A stretch of 64,000 nt of DNA from Phoronis australis (Eukaryota > Phoronida > Phoronidae). The notes below the pieces were generated by a model. The model did not search any database. It was not told the origin of the DNA and was given only the letters and a program-made list of their open reading frames with translations. The DNA lies in the NCBI GenBank assembly GCA_002633005.1, contig NMRA01000317.1, forward strand, positions 450,614 through 514,613. The letters run 5' to 3'. Shown one piece after another: positions 12,833 through 27,269 of this stretch (position 1 is the stretch's first letter; each line of letters opens with the position of its first letter). A program made the translations under genes and the position numbers.

Positions 12833-15800
12833 AACGTTATATTATTCTTGCACATTACTTGCACCAATCATACGCAACCCTTTTACGACCGTACACAAAT
12901 GTACACCATACGCAAATGTAAACCCGATGCAAATGTAAATTTACGTGCAGTTCGTATGACGAAACAGAAAACCGATATTTGCGCCTATACATTTCGAAGG
13001 CAAGAAGCGATACAAGCAATAAAGAGAAGACTCGGCTACTTTAATTGGCTTGAAACTGGGTAGCTCCGGCACTCGGGTACCCAGCCCCCGCGGGATTGCT
13101 CTTGGAACTGTCTCGCAAACGATAAGTACAGATCAAGAAAGATCGATAAGCTTGTGTCAGAACACAGTTAATAAAAATTTCGAAGATGAAGAACGGTACG
13201 TTTGAAATTTGTCAAATGACAAATGTCCTTTCTGAGGCACCCCTACCCGTTTTGTGAAGAAATGATCCAGCGTATTACAAACGAAGAAGACGATCTACCT
13301 TTCAGAAAGCCGTTTAAGACAAGTCATAACATGAAAATACAGGACTCGGCAGCAGCACTGTAGGTACCCTTTTCCAAAACAACAGTTTCATGTTTGCAAG
13401 ATGTAGTAAAATTAGCAGTCACAGTCGCAGTATTTCCAAAAGGCAATCATTTGAACAATAAACTTGGAATATCCCAATTACGCCGATGGTATCAGTAGAA
13501 CTTACACACAAACTTTTGCACCCAAAATATTGTTTGCGTTTTTATATAAACAAAATGGGTTTCCATATTCAACTATTTTTATTTAGTGTGTGATTACTGA
13601 TACTGATTATTTCGTTTCGGCGTTTGCCAATGTAGGGGGCTTATCTACAGCGGTGGCATTGTTCTTCAAATGCATTGTAAGACGACTGTAGGTTCGCATG
13701 CATTGGTTGACGTCACAGATAACTTAGGGACGTGTAACTGGGATAGCGTCCGTTGACCAATGAAGCTTCTTGCGAGGAAAGCAAGATCTTGTAAGACCTC
13801 ATAAAATCACATGATTGAAAAGCGAGTGTTTGCAAATGTGCTCGGGAGTTTACTAGCCTATCGTAGCTATATGGTGGCAACTGGAGTGATTGGTCGGTGA
13901 GGTTTAACGGATGAATTGTGGGATTGGACTCACGGTTGAGTGAAGAATTTCCCGTAAGTGCACGCTAATTTCTAATATATAATTTGCCTCAAGAAAGGAT
14001 TTGCTGATTTATGTATTCATTCGATGCATTTTATGTGATGGTTTCTTAGTTGTCCTTTCATCAAAAGCATGCAGTTGTGGACCCGTGCTTTCAGCTTTGC
14101 TGCGCTCAAAATCACGAATTCTTTTCTTCTGTCATATTGTTTTCCCGTCACCAAGTTACCTCCGATGCCAACTGTTGCGTACGAGCCAACCACCCTTTCC
14201 CCAATGCATTTGGGAAATGACAGCAGCTATGTAGATGAAATAAAACTATAGTACATGGAACGCCAACTAGACATTCTCAATGCACAAAATCTGTGATCCT
14301 ACGCACAAGTCACAACGTCACTATTCACTAGCGGCGTCCGGTGTGATATTTGATTTTACTTCCGGCAACTACGTCGCCAGCGCACCATGTTTTTTTGTTA
14401 TGTGTTCGGTTGCTCCGACACACAACACAGATGTCTCGTTGTCGAAAAACCGATAGTAGCCATTGGCGACACCCAAGTTTAAATTTTTAACCGATCGTGA
14501 AACATTTCAAAATCTTTAAATAAAATTATCATCCAAATTTTACCGGTCTGCTCGGATTTAACAACATTTACATATCCCACCGAACGTTTTCTTTCCAGTG
14601 AGCGCAAAAGTGACGGTACCATAGCTCGGTTTTCAAAAACGTCGAATGAGATGACTAAAACTAGAATTGAACGGAGTTTTTGCATTGTTATACAACGAAA
14701 GAGCCATGATCTTTGATGCGGATACAAAATCTGTTAAAACCTAGTGTGCCTTGCATTTACGAACGATAATAGCGGAAACATTTAAGTGCGATGTATTCGG
14801 AAAAATGCCAATGAAATGCCATTAATCTCAGATTGAAGTTTGCTGAGCAGGAGCGTACACTTGTTCATTCACTGGTCACCGCTAAACATCACTGCTTGTC
14901 ATCTAGCTAGCGTTGACAATGTGTGTCATCATGAAGGTGAGGGCGGCCTCTAGTGGGAGTGAGTGAGGCAGCAAAGAACAAGCGAGTGAAAGAACGTCCT
15001 TAAAGTGAAAACTGCTTCAGGAATTGAGTTTTCTTCCCAACTTGTCACTTCGTTCGTGAACTTGTCATTCAAAAAAATCGCGAACTTGCCATTTTTGTTG
15101 TGATTGCATCACTGCGCATGTCTATGGCTTGCACATTTTAAAATCACAACGAGGTTGAACTACGCGCTCCACTGGTGACCCGCCAGTATCACTGGTGTTC
15201 GAGACGTGGCCGCCAAGATCGCTGCTCTCCTACCGGGGCCATCTCTAATCATAATAATAATTGAAAACGTATTCATTTCGTTGCACCATGTTAGTTTTAT
15301 GTTTGGTTGACTTAACAAATATTTCTCGTTTATTAATTTTCTTATGTCGGCGTCAGTGAACTTTTTTCTGGGCTCTGTTTTCCTTCATGTGTCATTTTGA
15401 TGTCCTTTACATACCTATGAAGTAAGAAAGAAAAGTAAGAGACTCACCCACCCAATTTTTCAGCTGTTTTAGCTCATTCAGCGCCACATAAGTTGGTTAA
15501 ACACACATTCTTGTCGATGACGTCCTACATTATCTTAAGACGCTAATTAAAAACGAATGATTGTACTCAACGAAAAGATATAGCTCAACTTACTTTCCGT
15601 GTGTTTTTACACTGTCGTTTACACAAGGTAACATTTCGCGAGGTTACTGAGCCCATCACCATGAAATTTAAGAAGTCATTCATTCTTCATAACATCAAAG
15701 TGTTCAAGAGTAACAGTCGACCAACCCGATTCATTTAGTACCTTATTGAGTTTTCTGGTTAGACTGAATCCAATACTCTCAAAATGATTCGGTGTTCACA

Positions 15801-16399
15801 ATAATAAGTAAAACGATTAGACACAAAAATACCACACCCATAATTTCCGTTTCAAAATCGTTTCACAGCAACGGAATTTCCAAACGTCAAATAATGGCAT
15901 GGCATCAAACGACAATGCTTGAGCTTTAATTATCAACAGGAAAGGAGAGACAATGAAGATTTCACGTTTGTCAGCAACGCATGCGGTGCCTTGTGGCTAT
16001 GAGGAAATACTTGATCCTTTTAATCAGCCTATAAATTGCATGCCGTTTCTCTAGTTGAGCCTGAAATTACCTGTTATAGCTGACAAACACATTAACTTCA
16101 CTTGTTTAATACTTCACTTACAGTTGAATTGCTTGTTAATTCATTTGCAGAAACATTATCAAGTACGAATTAAACATGAACAATACTAACGGATATAGGT
16201 TGTTGGTTGTCCAATAAATACAATGGCCAAAACAAGGATCACTTTTTGATAACGAAATTTTTTACTTAAGATAAGACTGCACCCGGCAAGCCAGATTAAG
16301 ACGTGTTAATGTCAATTTCGTTTCTCTAAACCAGTCTGATGGGTCCCGATTTGTTACAAGTGTAAAAATACGGACCGTTGTCATAGAATCGATAACTGA
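12833..16399. other. no gene seen
   Basis: No supported exon. A frame at 12833-13063 directly beyond the right LTR has no recognisable motif. The rest is unassigned. Confidence 0.4.
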
Positions 16400-16820
16400 C
16401 GTAACCCCGAAGGGGGGGGGTACTCCTCTGTCAGTTTGGGGGTATTCGCAAGGCCAAATGGAGGTACTTCCTAATCTAGCTCGGAGGGATTCTCCCACAG
16501 GCAGTTCGAAGTGTTCTCCCAAGGTCACTGTGCGGGTAGTCCCACGTGCAGCTAGGAGAGGTACTTCCACAGCCGGTGTGTACTCTCATATACTGTCATC
16601 TCCTGTGGTATTCCCAAGAGCAGTTTCACGGTGATATCGGACCCAGCTTGAAGAGGATGCTCTCACAACTTACTCGGGGGGAGGGGGGGGGCTGCTCCTA
16701 TAGCCAGCTCGTGTAGTAAGATACTCACAAGACCAACCCGAGGTTTACTTCAATATCCAGCATGGAATGATGCGTGGCATAACCAGCTCGGGGGTAATTC
16801 ACAGATCCAGCTTGGAAAGA
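16400..16820. repeat. degenerate minisatellite, unit around 30-40 bp
   Basis: Roughly a dozen loose copies of CCAGCTCGGGGGTACTCCCA-like units, with G-runs, at irregular spacing. Any frames through it are repeat artefacts. Confidence 0.5.
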
Positions 16821-19800
16821 CGTTTTTGCATTCAATGTAAGATTCAAAAAACCAGTAACTACAATAGGATCATAAAGATAGGCTCATCAATTTGGCTGCT
16901 CCTTTGTTATGAACTCATTAGTTTTTTCAATAATCTTAGAGAGCACCAATATTGGCTGGGTTTGTAAATTTTATTGCCAAATGGATGTCTCAGCCGGTTT
17001 TTGTCAGTCCACTCTGGCTATGGGAGCTCCTTCGAACCGTAACAATTTTTCTGGTTTCATTACAAATTTGGGCTCCCAATCCTAGGCTCCGATTCATTAC
17101 AAAATTGTAACAAATTGGGCTACATCGGACCATGAATGAAACGGGTCACTGTATTAAATGGACATCCAACACCAGACCCATTAAAATAAATTACAAAAAA
17201 TCACGAATAAATGTTTTCGTTGAAATTCCTAATTTAGGACTATTTTTACGATAAATTTCCGTGTCACACCCTTTCAAATTTTTTCTAAAATTTTGGAAAT
17301 TTGAATCTAATCAACATGTCGTCTTGATTTAGGACCAAATGTGTCTTTTTACCACACGGCAGACGGATAATTTACATAACATGGGATTTGTGAAACACAT
17401 TGACGATCGGTTTGCGAACCTTAGTGGCTTTCATCTGAACTTTTTATTTAACAAGTTTTGTTGAATTTTGATTTAATCCGCTAATTTTATTTTTTCGTGA
17501 AAAAACACAACATGAAATTTCCAAGAGACAGTAATGATCGTCCCGGCCATTTACTTGGGTACTCAGGTGTACTTCGCTGTCTCAGGTGTCACCTCAGTCG
17601 GAACACCTCGGATATTTCCGTAGTCTCGGACTTCGTGCATTCGGTAGCTGTCGAATTGGAGAATGATTGTCCGTAGGACTGAAGTTCGCACGTGCGCATA
17701 AAACGTTCACCTCCGAGGAGAAATTCGAGGTTTCAAAAGTGTCCGAGGTGTCCCGGGTCGTGTTGGAGGTGCTACATATCTAGCGTGTGTGCCAACTTAA
17801 ATCTAACACCAAATCACGTGACTTTCAAAATAGAAAAAGCCGTCAAATGCCTCGGTGCTGTGATATCCTTGTAAAAAGCTGTGTCAGAATAAATATTTAT
17901 TATGTAATTAGTAGCGTTAGTTCCATTGAAGTTGTCCAAAATGTGTGCACATGTTGTTTTAAAACCAAGGGGTTGTTAACATTCGCTTTGTTTTAATTAT
18001 GAATGAAAATCCCACAAGCGCCGACATGAAACATCCCCAAAGAACAATTTGAGGCTTGAAGATACCCGAGGTGTTTCGGATGCTCAAATTCTAGAGGAAT
18101 AATTTGAGGCTACGAAAAGAGCCAAGCTCTTCCGAATTACCCTGGTATAGCATTGGTATGGATTTTGAATGTGGCGCAGAACACTCTCTAGTGAGTAATC
18201 ATTCTAGCCTGATGTCGACAGTAATAAGCAGCCCATGTTGTTGGCATTTTCTTTGCTACCGATCGCGCACAGACAGGACACACTAACTAACGGCAGTCAT
18301 CCGGTAAATATTTCTAGAAGTTAATTAGTGAAAATGGCAGTACTCGGCAGTCATATGAACACTCATTTTATATTCTTCACGAAAAAATGCAAATTCTTAG
18401 GAAATGGGCTGTAAACGTGTTTTGGTGAATACATTTAGGGTTATCTACGTAATGCGATTAATTACAGATAAGTATTCCAAGAGACGTATGGTTAATAAAA
18501 CCACTAAAATCCTAACAAGTAGGCAAATCAAACAAATGCATTATACCGAAAAATAGTTAAAGAGTTTTGAAAAATCCTTTAACAAGCTTTTCTTAAATAA
18601 ATACAGTTTCCACTGTCAATCCAGTTTCGAAGGGCCATCATCGACGCGTTATCCGTAAAACAAAATTTTATACCGATTGTCCCAAAGACTGGCTCATGTT
18701 ACGTTTTCTCTGAACAGAGGCGAGTTAACACTCCCAATTTACCACGTTTGCATTATTACAGAGGGGAGGAAAATGAGCCCCTGGGCGGCATTCTTCGTTT
18801 AGTAAACCGTCGCTGTCGTTTTCCTTGTTTAAAGAGGACCATCTTTGCCTCTGAAAGAGCGCATAACGTCGCTTTAAATACAAAATATTGTAAAGTATAA
18901 TACGCAGAAGAAAGCAGTGAATGTTGCATCACAGCCGATATTTTTCATGGCAATTTCGTTTTTCGAAAATGTTATGTTGCGTCATAGATTATAGACAACA
19001 GATTCGCAACTCCGACATTTTCTTCCGTGCTATCCAAGAGGAGATGTCACTCTCCTAAATTACCTGGTGCAGTTTAATGTTAGTGTAGTGACGGGAAATT
19101 CTCGCATCTAATTTACTGTCCGCTACAACGAAAGCAAAATAATACTTACGGCATTGAAACGATGTTCAAAATCTTAAAATAGTAGAACTGTTAGTATCGT
19201 GAGTACTTTTAGCAATGCTGCTACCACCCGACCACACAACATCCGGCCAAGATTAGCAGACAACGTACTTGCTGGAAATAACACCAAATAATTGGGCCAG
19301 GTGTCGTTGTGAATAATGACGTAACGATGTGCTGATGAGCACAGATTTCGTCCATTGAAAGCATACGAAGTTGGCAGTCCATGTACTATAATCTATGGTT
19401 GCATGTAATCTTGCATAGACTATCGTTTTTTGCATTATTGCCAATGAAGGTATCTATTACCGGGTCACTGTTCTCATCGCTATTTTCAATCTGCAAAAAT
19501 GTAAGAGAATACAAACTATGAACTAATTGACTGTTTTAACGAAATACAAGTACCTGCTACTAAACACACAACTTTTAAAGCTGCATTAGCCTGCAAGTTT
19601 AAGATTGACATACTCCAATAAACATTAAAGTAATTTCTTGAGTCGTTGATGGTTTCAATGTACTTTGTGATTGAAATAGAATCCTTTCGCGGTAAAGAAT
19701 ATTATGAGACCGAATTCAAGAGAGTAAAAGGCTTTATTCAGATTTTCATTTTTACCCAGCTTAACACGGAGAAATGCACCTTTAACTGTTGCTCCGCTTT

Positions 19801-22129
19801 TCTGCAGTAGCTGATAGCTAATTAGTTCATACTGTGGGTCGGCACTTTAAGCACTCGCCGCCGGACGGAGACACTAAAGCCATGTATGTCCTGCACAAGT
19901 CGAAAATCAAGCTTGGTTATGAACAAGAGTGACAGACCAACACTATACCCACAGCACCATCGCTTCGTAAAGCCACACGCTGCGCTACTTCAGAGGCCAA
20001 ATCCAAACTAAAAAATAATGACAACGTGGAAACAATCGCTAGACCTCCCTTTATTCCTAATGACAAGTGTGTTAAATTTTGAGTGTTTTATTGAAAAGCT
20101 CCAAAAAGATTCTTCCCACTGAATAAAACTGATGTCGCTCTATAATACTCCGTGTTACTACCGTAAGACTTTTACTCTAGAGAAACCACACAGAGACACT
20201 AATAGCACTCTATACAAGTAATAACCTCAATAAAAATGTTTGATATTGTTCAACACCAGGAACACTGCGTGTGATAATGTGACGTCATTACTGCTACTCA
20301 GTGTTAACTTTATGCAACTAAGCCAAGGTGTAGACTTGGACTTTGGTCTCAACTTGTATATCTTGATCATATTAGAACCATGCGGCACTCCTAGTATATT
20401 GAAACGAATTGAAATGTTGCTGTTAACTATAGATCTGTAAGTCCAGCTCTCAATTTCATTCCCAAATGCTTTTTTCTAGAGATTTGCCCCCCCCCGGCTC
20501 TTCGGATCTTCGCTCCTTTTGTCACAAGCATTCAGTAGATTAGCCCTTGACTTTTTCACGGTTTTTGACTTTACTTACGCCCCTCCCCGTAACCCATTTT
20601 CACGGTGCCCAGCAATGAAACAGCTGATAAGGTCACCGCTTGAAGTCTTTGTTAGGAATCTGCGATTTAGAATAAAGCAACAAGAACACAAAAGATATTT
20701 CACGTAGCTCTGGTCAAAGAGGTCAACTCTAGTGAAATAGACCCCAAAGTGACTTTTTCGCTTTCAACACTATAATTGACTTTTGATATAGGCATTTGCA
20801 GTATGAAATAGGTTTTAATTTTCCTTAGTCGAAGAAGATTTGATTTATGTGCTCAATAAAACTGAAAGTTCGAAATTGTTTAAAACCAGGGTCTACAAGA
20901 TGGCTTGTCGCGGCATGGGTCTCAAGCTATAATCTAGTGTCAGTGGTTTCAAACCCCCCAGAACCATTTTCCATATAAGTTAGCAACAAACTTTGATAGT
21001 TTCGTAAAGCCGTGAGTGGTCGAAATCAAAAGTTATTTTTTGAGGTAGCGCGAGCTTAAGCCGCTTGAAAGCTTCTTACAATAATTGTTTACCAAGAGCG
21101 CTTTTAAGGAAATGAAAGTAATTACATTTTTGATGGAAATTAATTCAAGAAGGATAACGCTTCTTAATTCCAAAGAAACTTTTTTGCACGCGGGTTAGCG
21201 ATGGGTAGTCTTTCATGTCTACTCAAAAGAATGTCAGCTCATTTAGATCACGCTACTGATTTGAGATTAAAATTAGCGAACGCCGGGGCCAGCATTTGCA
21301 CGTGGCAAGAGTTTTAATCCCATCTATCTAATCCATAGATGTGTACGCCCTGATGTCGTTGACCTCCACGCAAACTAAGTGATTTTCCAACTATGAAAAT
21401 TGCTTAAAAGTTCTTAAGTGATAACATGCAGATTCGAAAGAATCGTGGTTCAAATATGGACAGAAATTCACAGCAGCTAGACCGCAGAGTAAAGACATGG
21501 ATGGCCGTGGTATTGATAGACTTCTTAGCGGCCTTTGATATTACTGGTCACATGACTCTTATCTTTTAACTAATTGAAAAAAAATTGTGGTTTGCTCTTA
21601 GGTATAGCCATTCACTATTTATTCAATGTGGCGAATAAGCTATTGTTAAGCTTCTTGATAAACTTTTGCAACTCGCAACACCGTTATACCAAACGACTTT
21701 CAATACGCCCACGGTAGTCAGATTCATTTTCCATCATCGCGACACATTTCACAGATTTATTCAATATCTAATCAGCCACTGACGAGCAGACCGTTTTCAG
21801 TAACAATGCCTACTCACGACTGAAAATTAGTGAGTTTACGTACAAAGACAATCGCTGACGTTGCTATATGGAAAGTGACGTGCAACGAGTATCATGAAAA
21901 TGCATGGACTCGTGGAAGAAAGGCTAAGATCACTGTATACGTGCCAATGACTACTATTGCGACGAAGGACAATGAAAGATAACCAGTCGGTCAAAATTGG
22001 TCTATAATCAAATCACCGGAGTTTTGGGGGTATCACCTCGTAATTGGCCCTTGTACGCCTATGAGGATAACACGGCACGCATTATGTACAAAGGATTGTG
22101 GGATGCCACAGTATGAATAGACAGCTGGC
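16821..22129. other. no gene seen
   Basis: 5.3 kb without a frame that I can support. If the receptor's TM1-TM4 exons are in the window, they could be here as short exons. Confidence 0.35.
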
Positions 22130-22132
22130 GTG

Positions 22133-22284
22133 CGTTCAGTAACGCTAGGACCTACGCTAGGACCTACGCTAGGACTTAGCTAAAATCTAGCCAAAGTCAC
22201 GTGCTCTCATTTGAAATACACGGTAATTTCTCGCGTAATCTCACGAAGTCTTGCTTTTTAGCGAGGTCCTAGCCTTACTGAACG
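22133..22284. mobile_element. TIR element CGTTCAGTAACGCTAGGACC
   Basis: Left end CGTTCAGTAACGCTAGGACC and right end AGGTCCTAGCCTTACTGAACG are inverted. ACGCTAGGACCT is tandemly repeated three times at the left. A further TTTACTGAACGCAC at 22471-22484 pairs with GTGCGTTCAGTAA at 22130, giving a possible larger outer element. Partial relatives at 1370-1432 and 36836-36918. Confidence 0.6.
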
Positions 22285-22895
22285 GGAGGCTGGTTTAGTA
22301 GCATATATCCAATGTCAAGTACCAGCTTACCGAGCAGACGATCGCCTACGCAATAGTTCATCGATTTTGAATGGACGACTGGGATCCTACACAATGCAGT
22401 GCTCTGGCATGCGCACGCATCGGTTTTCGCTATCTGGGAAAGATCACATTGCCAACACACAACTAGTCTCTTTACTGAACGCACCCTGGTGACTGTTTCA
22501 GTAAAGAACTGATGACCTTTTATCGTCCTAAGTCTGATTTACACCTGCGGCAACTAATCAGCTACGGCTTATTCTAAGCTTTTAAAAAACGGACTTAAAT
22601 AAGATAATAACTTTCGAAAAAAAAATCCTGACTTCTATCTTGACTGCGAAACACTAACTCCGCCTTATGTTATACCACTTTGAAGTGAAACAGTCTGCAA
22701 CTCAAGGATGGCCTACATCTATGAAGGCAGCTCGTCTCAAATTTACAACTTACATTCTGCACCATAAATTGTGCACTCAACTATTTAATTCAATTTCATT
22801 ATTTTAATTCAGAATGATTAGTGTTGCAAACAATAATATTCTCCAAAAGAAAACAGAACAATATTTGATAGCTACATTATCTTGCTTGCGATAGC

Positions 22896-23155
22896 TGTAA
22901 AAGGACGGCATGGGAACTTTTTTCTCTGTTGCTAAGTCTATGGATAGACTTACTAACTGTAGCGATTGACTTACTATCTATATCGATAGGCTTAATATCT
23001 CTATCGATAAACTTACTATCTATATCGATAAACTTATTATCTCTGTCGATAGACTTACTAACTCTATCGAGGGAATTAGTGAGTATATCGATAGAGTTAA
23101 TAAGTCTGTCAATAGAGATAGCAACGTGAAAAAGTTGCAGTGCCGTCCTTTTACA
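22896..23155. mobile_element. TIR element with internal 21-bp tandem array
   Basis: Perfect 15-base inverted ends TGTAAAAGGACGGCA / TGCCGTCCTTTTACA. Inside, about nine units of 21 bp built on TATCGATA.ACTTACTATC; the second half also reads as the inverse. Because 21 is a multiple of three, both strands stay open: Leu/Ile/Ser heptads on plus, Ser-Ile-Asp heptads on minus. I treat these as repeat artefacts. Confidence 0.7.
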
Positions 23156-23282
23156 ACCACCGTACTTGCTGACCATCATTTCTGAGATAACAAATTTTAA
23201 ATATAATATACCATTAATCCTCAAATTCCTCACGTTACTGTCTTAAACCTTTGTATATTTGATTATACATTACATCGTGTGT

Positions 23283-23633
23283 AGAGAGAGAGAGAGAGAG
23301 AGNNNNNNNNNNNNNNNNNNNNNNNNNNNNNNNNNNNNNNNNNNNNNNNNNNNNNNNNNNNNNNNNNNNNNNNNNNNNNNNNNNNNNNNNNNNNNNNNNN
23401 NNNNNNNNNNNNNNNNNNNNNNNNNNNNNNNNNNNNNNNNNNNNNNNNNNNNNNNNNNNNNNNNNNNNNNNNNNNNNNNNNNNNNNNNNNNNNNNNNNNN
23501 NNNNNNNNNNNNNNNNNNNNNNNNNNNNNNNNNNNNNNNNNNNNNNNNNNNNNNNNNNNNNNNNNNNNNNNNNNNNNNNNNNNNNNNNNNNNNNNNNNNN
23601 NNNNNNNAGAGAGAGAGAGAGAGAGAGAGAGAG
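23283..23633. repeat. GA microsatellite with assembly gap
   Basis: AG repeats on both sides of N at 23303-23607. Confidence 0.93.
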
Positions 23634-23974
23634 TATGGATTAAGAATTGTAAATAATACCTAGTGCCAATAAAGACATGCATTTCTTGACTTTTGGCGTA
23701 CCCCACATGTTTGCGTAATTTTTGTTTCCACCAGATGAATATGTTCTGATCAAGATAAAGAGTCGTCAAATGTTATTCCGTCCAAAAACGTAAATGTTTT
23801 AATGGAAATTATGTTTTTACAGTTTATAATAAGCTTAGGAGCTTAGGAACCTTTTTATGGAATACCATGTATTTAGTTTTGGTGATATTTAATGGCTTGT
23901 TGATTGATAACCATGTGAATATGATTGATAGTTTTCTATTTATTTCGGTTTTCCTTGTGTTTTAGTTTTGTAGA

Positions 23975-24297
23975 CTAAGGTGTACATAAAAGACAGGTGT
24001 CATCAGCATACATAAGGATCTCAAGAGAATTAGATTTGTGGAGATCGTTTAAGTGAAAAAGAAAATGGAAGGACCAAAATTGATCCTTGGGGTACAACTG
24101 CGATGATTTTTTGGGAAGAGAAATTGTCAAATTAAACACTTTGCTGTCGATTGGTTAAATAATTTTGAAGTGTAAGTGCTCATTATACCGTGAATTTCGT
24201 CTTGCAAGAAACCATTGTCCATTGTGTTAAAGGCTTTTGAAAGGTCCAAAAAGATGGTTATTGGGTTTATCCCGTTGTCCATACATCTGTTAAAGAC
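23975..24297 (-). pseudogene. non-LTR retrotransposon (LINE) reverse-transcriptase relic
   Basis: Minus strand reads CMDNGINPITIFLDLSKAFN, then LQNYLTNRQQSV, a stop, VVPQGSIL and, after a frameshift, LHKSNSLEILMYADDTCLLC. FLDLSKAF, PQGSIL and YADD are RT motifs in the correct order and spacing of LINE elements. Disabled by a stop and a frameshift. Confidence 0.72.
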
Positions 24298-27269
24298 CTA
24301 GCAGCACATGTTTTTAACCCTTACTAAATTTATTGGAACATGTTACAATGAAGCCACCAGTACCTAAAAGTTAATCCTAACGAAATCCGTAGGCGAAAAA
24401 ATCATAAAAGTCCTCAGTTGTCACGAAATGGAGCCGAGTGATACTCCGCCATTTTGAAGTTACCGCTAAGTCGGGAGTGAGATTAATTAAGGCACGATTG
24501 AATAACAAGGCCGGCTATTCTACTGGGCTTAGCGTGGGAGTAATTAACTTTGATAAACAATATAAACATAACAACGAACATGTAATAATGATTAAGTAAA
24601 ACTGTTATACAGTCAGAATATTCTCACAATTCAACTCACTAAAATATTGTAAATAAATTTAGACAGTGAAAAAACTAAGATATCTGTGGTCTCCGCTGTC
24701 TTTTTGAGGCGGCTGATGAACAACAATGGATGATGGAATACGAACTGGTGCCGAAATAACTTAAGAAAGAAAACTTTGTGTGGTGCCAAATAGTATAATA
24801 TAAAATTAAAAGCAAAGGGATAATTCCCATTCAGCCAGAAGCCTTCGTATAAACTACTACCCGGCTGAGCACCGTCCTGGCCTGGCGGCGCGGATTTCTG
24901 TGCTCCGCGGCGCAGAATGAACAAATTAATTAGCTCCACGGGCCTTGAATATCTGGAATTCGTGTACCAAAGAGATTAAGAATTTTGCCTCATGCTCCTA
25001 AGACTACAATATTTTCCATTTGGCAAAATTCCGTTTGTACACTACAGTTCAATTCACTCCACTTGTTTGCGTTTTCAATTAATTTAGACAACAGAGGTAT
25101 CGATTGTGAGTTTTATTTTTGTCACGTTTTAAAATATGTTTTGTCTAATAATTGAAAATTAAAGTCAATTTAGCAAGTGACTATTTTCCCGGCGAAATGA
25201 CACATGGCTACTGCCGGGGCAGCAAAAATAGAGCACGTTGCGTTAGTGTAATTCTGATGAGGAACGCACTGCTTTGAGGTAAAACACGTTTTTGTTGTTG
25301 GAATATCGCCGTGTGTGGATGTGTTTTTTCTAATTTACACTTTTAATGGCCAGTAAAGACGGTGCCGATTTGTTGCCAAGTTACGCGGAAATGCGCTCAC
25401 ACATTCGCTTCGTCACACGGCAATTGCTGGTACTTCACATCAGTTTCACGATACGGCGATAAAGAAAAGACTTTGCCGATCTAGAAAGATGTTTCTTCTA
25501 ATTTATTCCCAGAATGGGTACTGTTGCAGTGTTTCTTCTAATTTATTACCACAATGGGTACTGTTTCTGAAATTTGAATTACCCTCGCAATGATCTGAGT
25601 CAGGGCTGACCTCATTGCCTGCGAGAGACGCGACCTATTCACAAACTTATATTTGCATTAAATACCACTCGTCATATGCGAAGAACAGATAAAAGTTGAA
25701 CACCAATTATTCATATTTGTATAATAACAACCAAACTGAGAATTAAAGACAACCACTCACAATAACAACGTTTTTATGCTCACGGTGATATCAATACGTT
25801 TTCAAGGACAGCATGGTCGTCGTTCAGGAATCGTCGATACACAGGAAAATCAGATCACGGAAATAGACGAGAATGGTCGATGATTGTTTGGTCTAAATTA
25901 CACTTTGAGATAAGGACTTAAACTCCGACAGTTCATCTGTTCAACTAAGTCATTTCCTTTATATATAAGTACAACTTTGGCAATTTGCAAATCCGTTGGA
26001 AATTTTCACGTGTTAAAACATTGATTGACGGTAGTTAAGTGGCTTTGTGATGACCGCAGTAATCACGTTCATGAGTGGAAATGTAAAATTGATGTTGCCC
26101 AAGGCATTTAAAACATTATTTTGATTTTCTGCCTGAAGATTTTAATTTTGTTTGCGCAGGATTGGACAAGAAAGAGTAAATTTAATGTATGTGTGGATAG
26201 GTAATTGGTTAGCAAGTGACTGACCAACATCCAAAAACTTAAGAAGCCATTAACTATGTTCCTTTGATCAAATATTTCTTCTGTTTATTTTGGTATATAT
26301 TCCGGTAATTTGAAGGAGTTATTTTTTGTTTAGAAAACACCTTGATCACTTTCCATGTCTTGCTCGAGTCTTGTTTGTATTTGTTGAGTCTTTTTGTCAA
26401 AGTAAATTTTTCTGAGTTTGGGTTGATACTTCAAATTTTACCATACTTACTGAAGGTTCTCTTTCCTTCGACATGCAGTGAGCTGGTTTTGGATGTAATT
26501 CGTATTTTTGTACGCATATCAGTCTGCACAACAACGCTCCGTGGTCATGCTGGTAAGGAGATACACCAAGGCAATTATACAGGAGCCATGTTCAAGTCCC
26601 ATTATACGAAAAACATACAACAAAATTGCCTAGTACTTCGTCTCTCTCGAGGCATCGTCATGAACGATCCATGACACGTTAATCGCACGATAAAGAGATA
26701 CGCGGAAAGTCAATCACGCGCAGAATGATTACTTACGCGGTACATATGTCTGGTGACAACTGAACTGGAAAAATGCAAAACGCCGGAAAATACAAGGTCC
26801 TGATGATTGATCATTTAGGGAATGAAATTTAGGAGCAAGTGACTTGGACGCTCGAAGGCGCTGTTTATAAAATTTGGCTATTCAGTGACGAATTAAACGT
26901 CGAGTCATCTCCTGGTGTATGATACACATTATATTATTAGTTAAATATTAACGGGGCGTGATTCTGAAACCTAAAGCGCGAGTAAAATCAAATTACTTGT
27001 AATTGCTAAAACCGATATACGGATACGTATGAAGGCAGTATTGATGCATAATGTGCGCATGCGTCCAACTTAGTTGCAACAAAGTGAAACTAACGGCTTC
27101 AACAGTGAATTACAAGTCCGCGTCAAAATGATCCCATTATGCGCAAGCCAAAAATGAAAGATTAGAAAAAATATAGACATAACTCCGCATTGTGTTACAG
27201 AACATATTTCTCATAGCTTTTCATTCTAGAAAAGCGTAAAAGAAACCGTCTATTGTCTTTTTGTTTCAG
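24298..27269. other. no exon recognised upstream of the receptor's TM5 exon
   Basis: I looked for TM1-TM4 motifs (LDR at the end of TM3, PQ at the end of TM4 followed by a GT donor) and found none. Only the 40-bp duplication at 25490 stands out. Confidence 0.35.
25490..25569. repeat. 40-bp tandem duplication
   Basis: Two copies of a 40-base unit beginning GTTTCTTCTAATTTATT and containing ATGGGTACTGTT. Confidence 0.8.

Noticed and set aside
22877-23233. 118-codon minus frame of Ser-Ile-Asp heptads
   Set aside because: Explained by the 21-bp tandem array; open on both strands for the same reason.
23259-23769. Frames over the GA array
   Set aside because: Mostly N and dinucleotide repeat.
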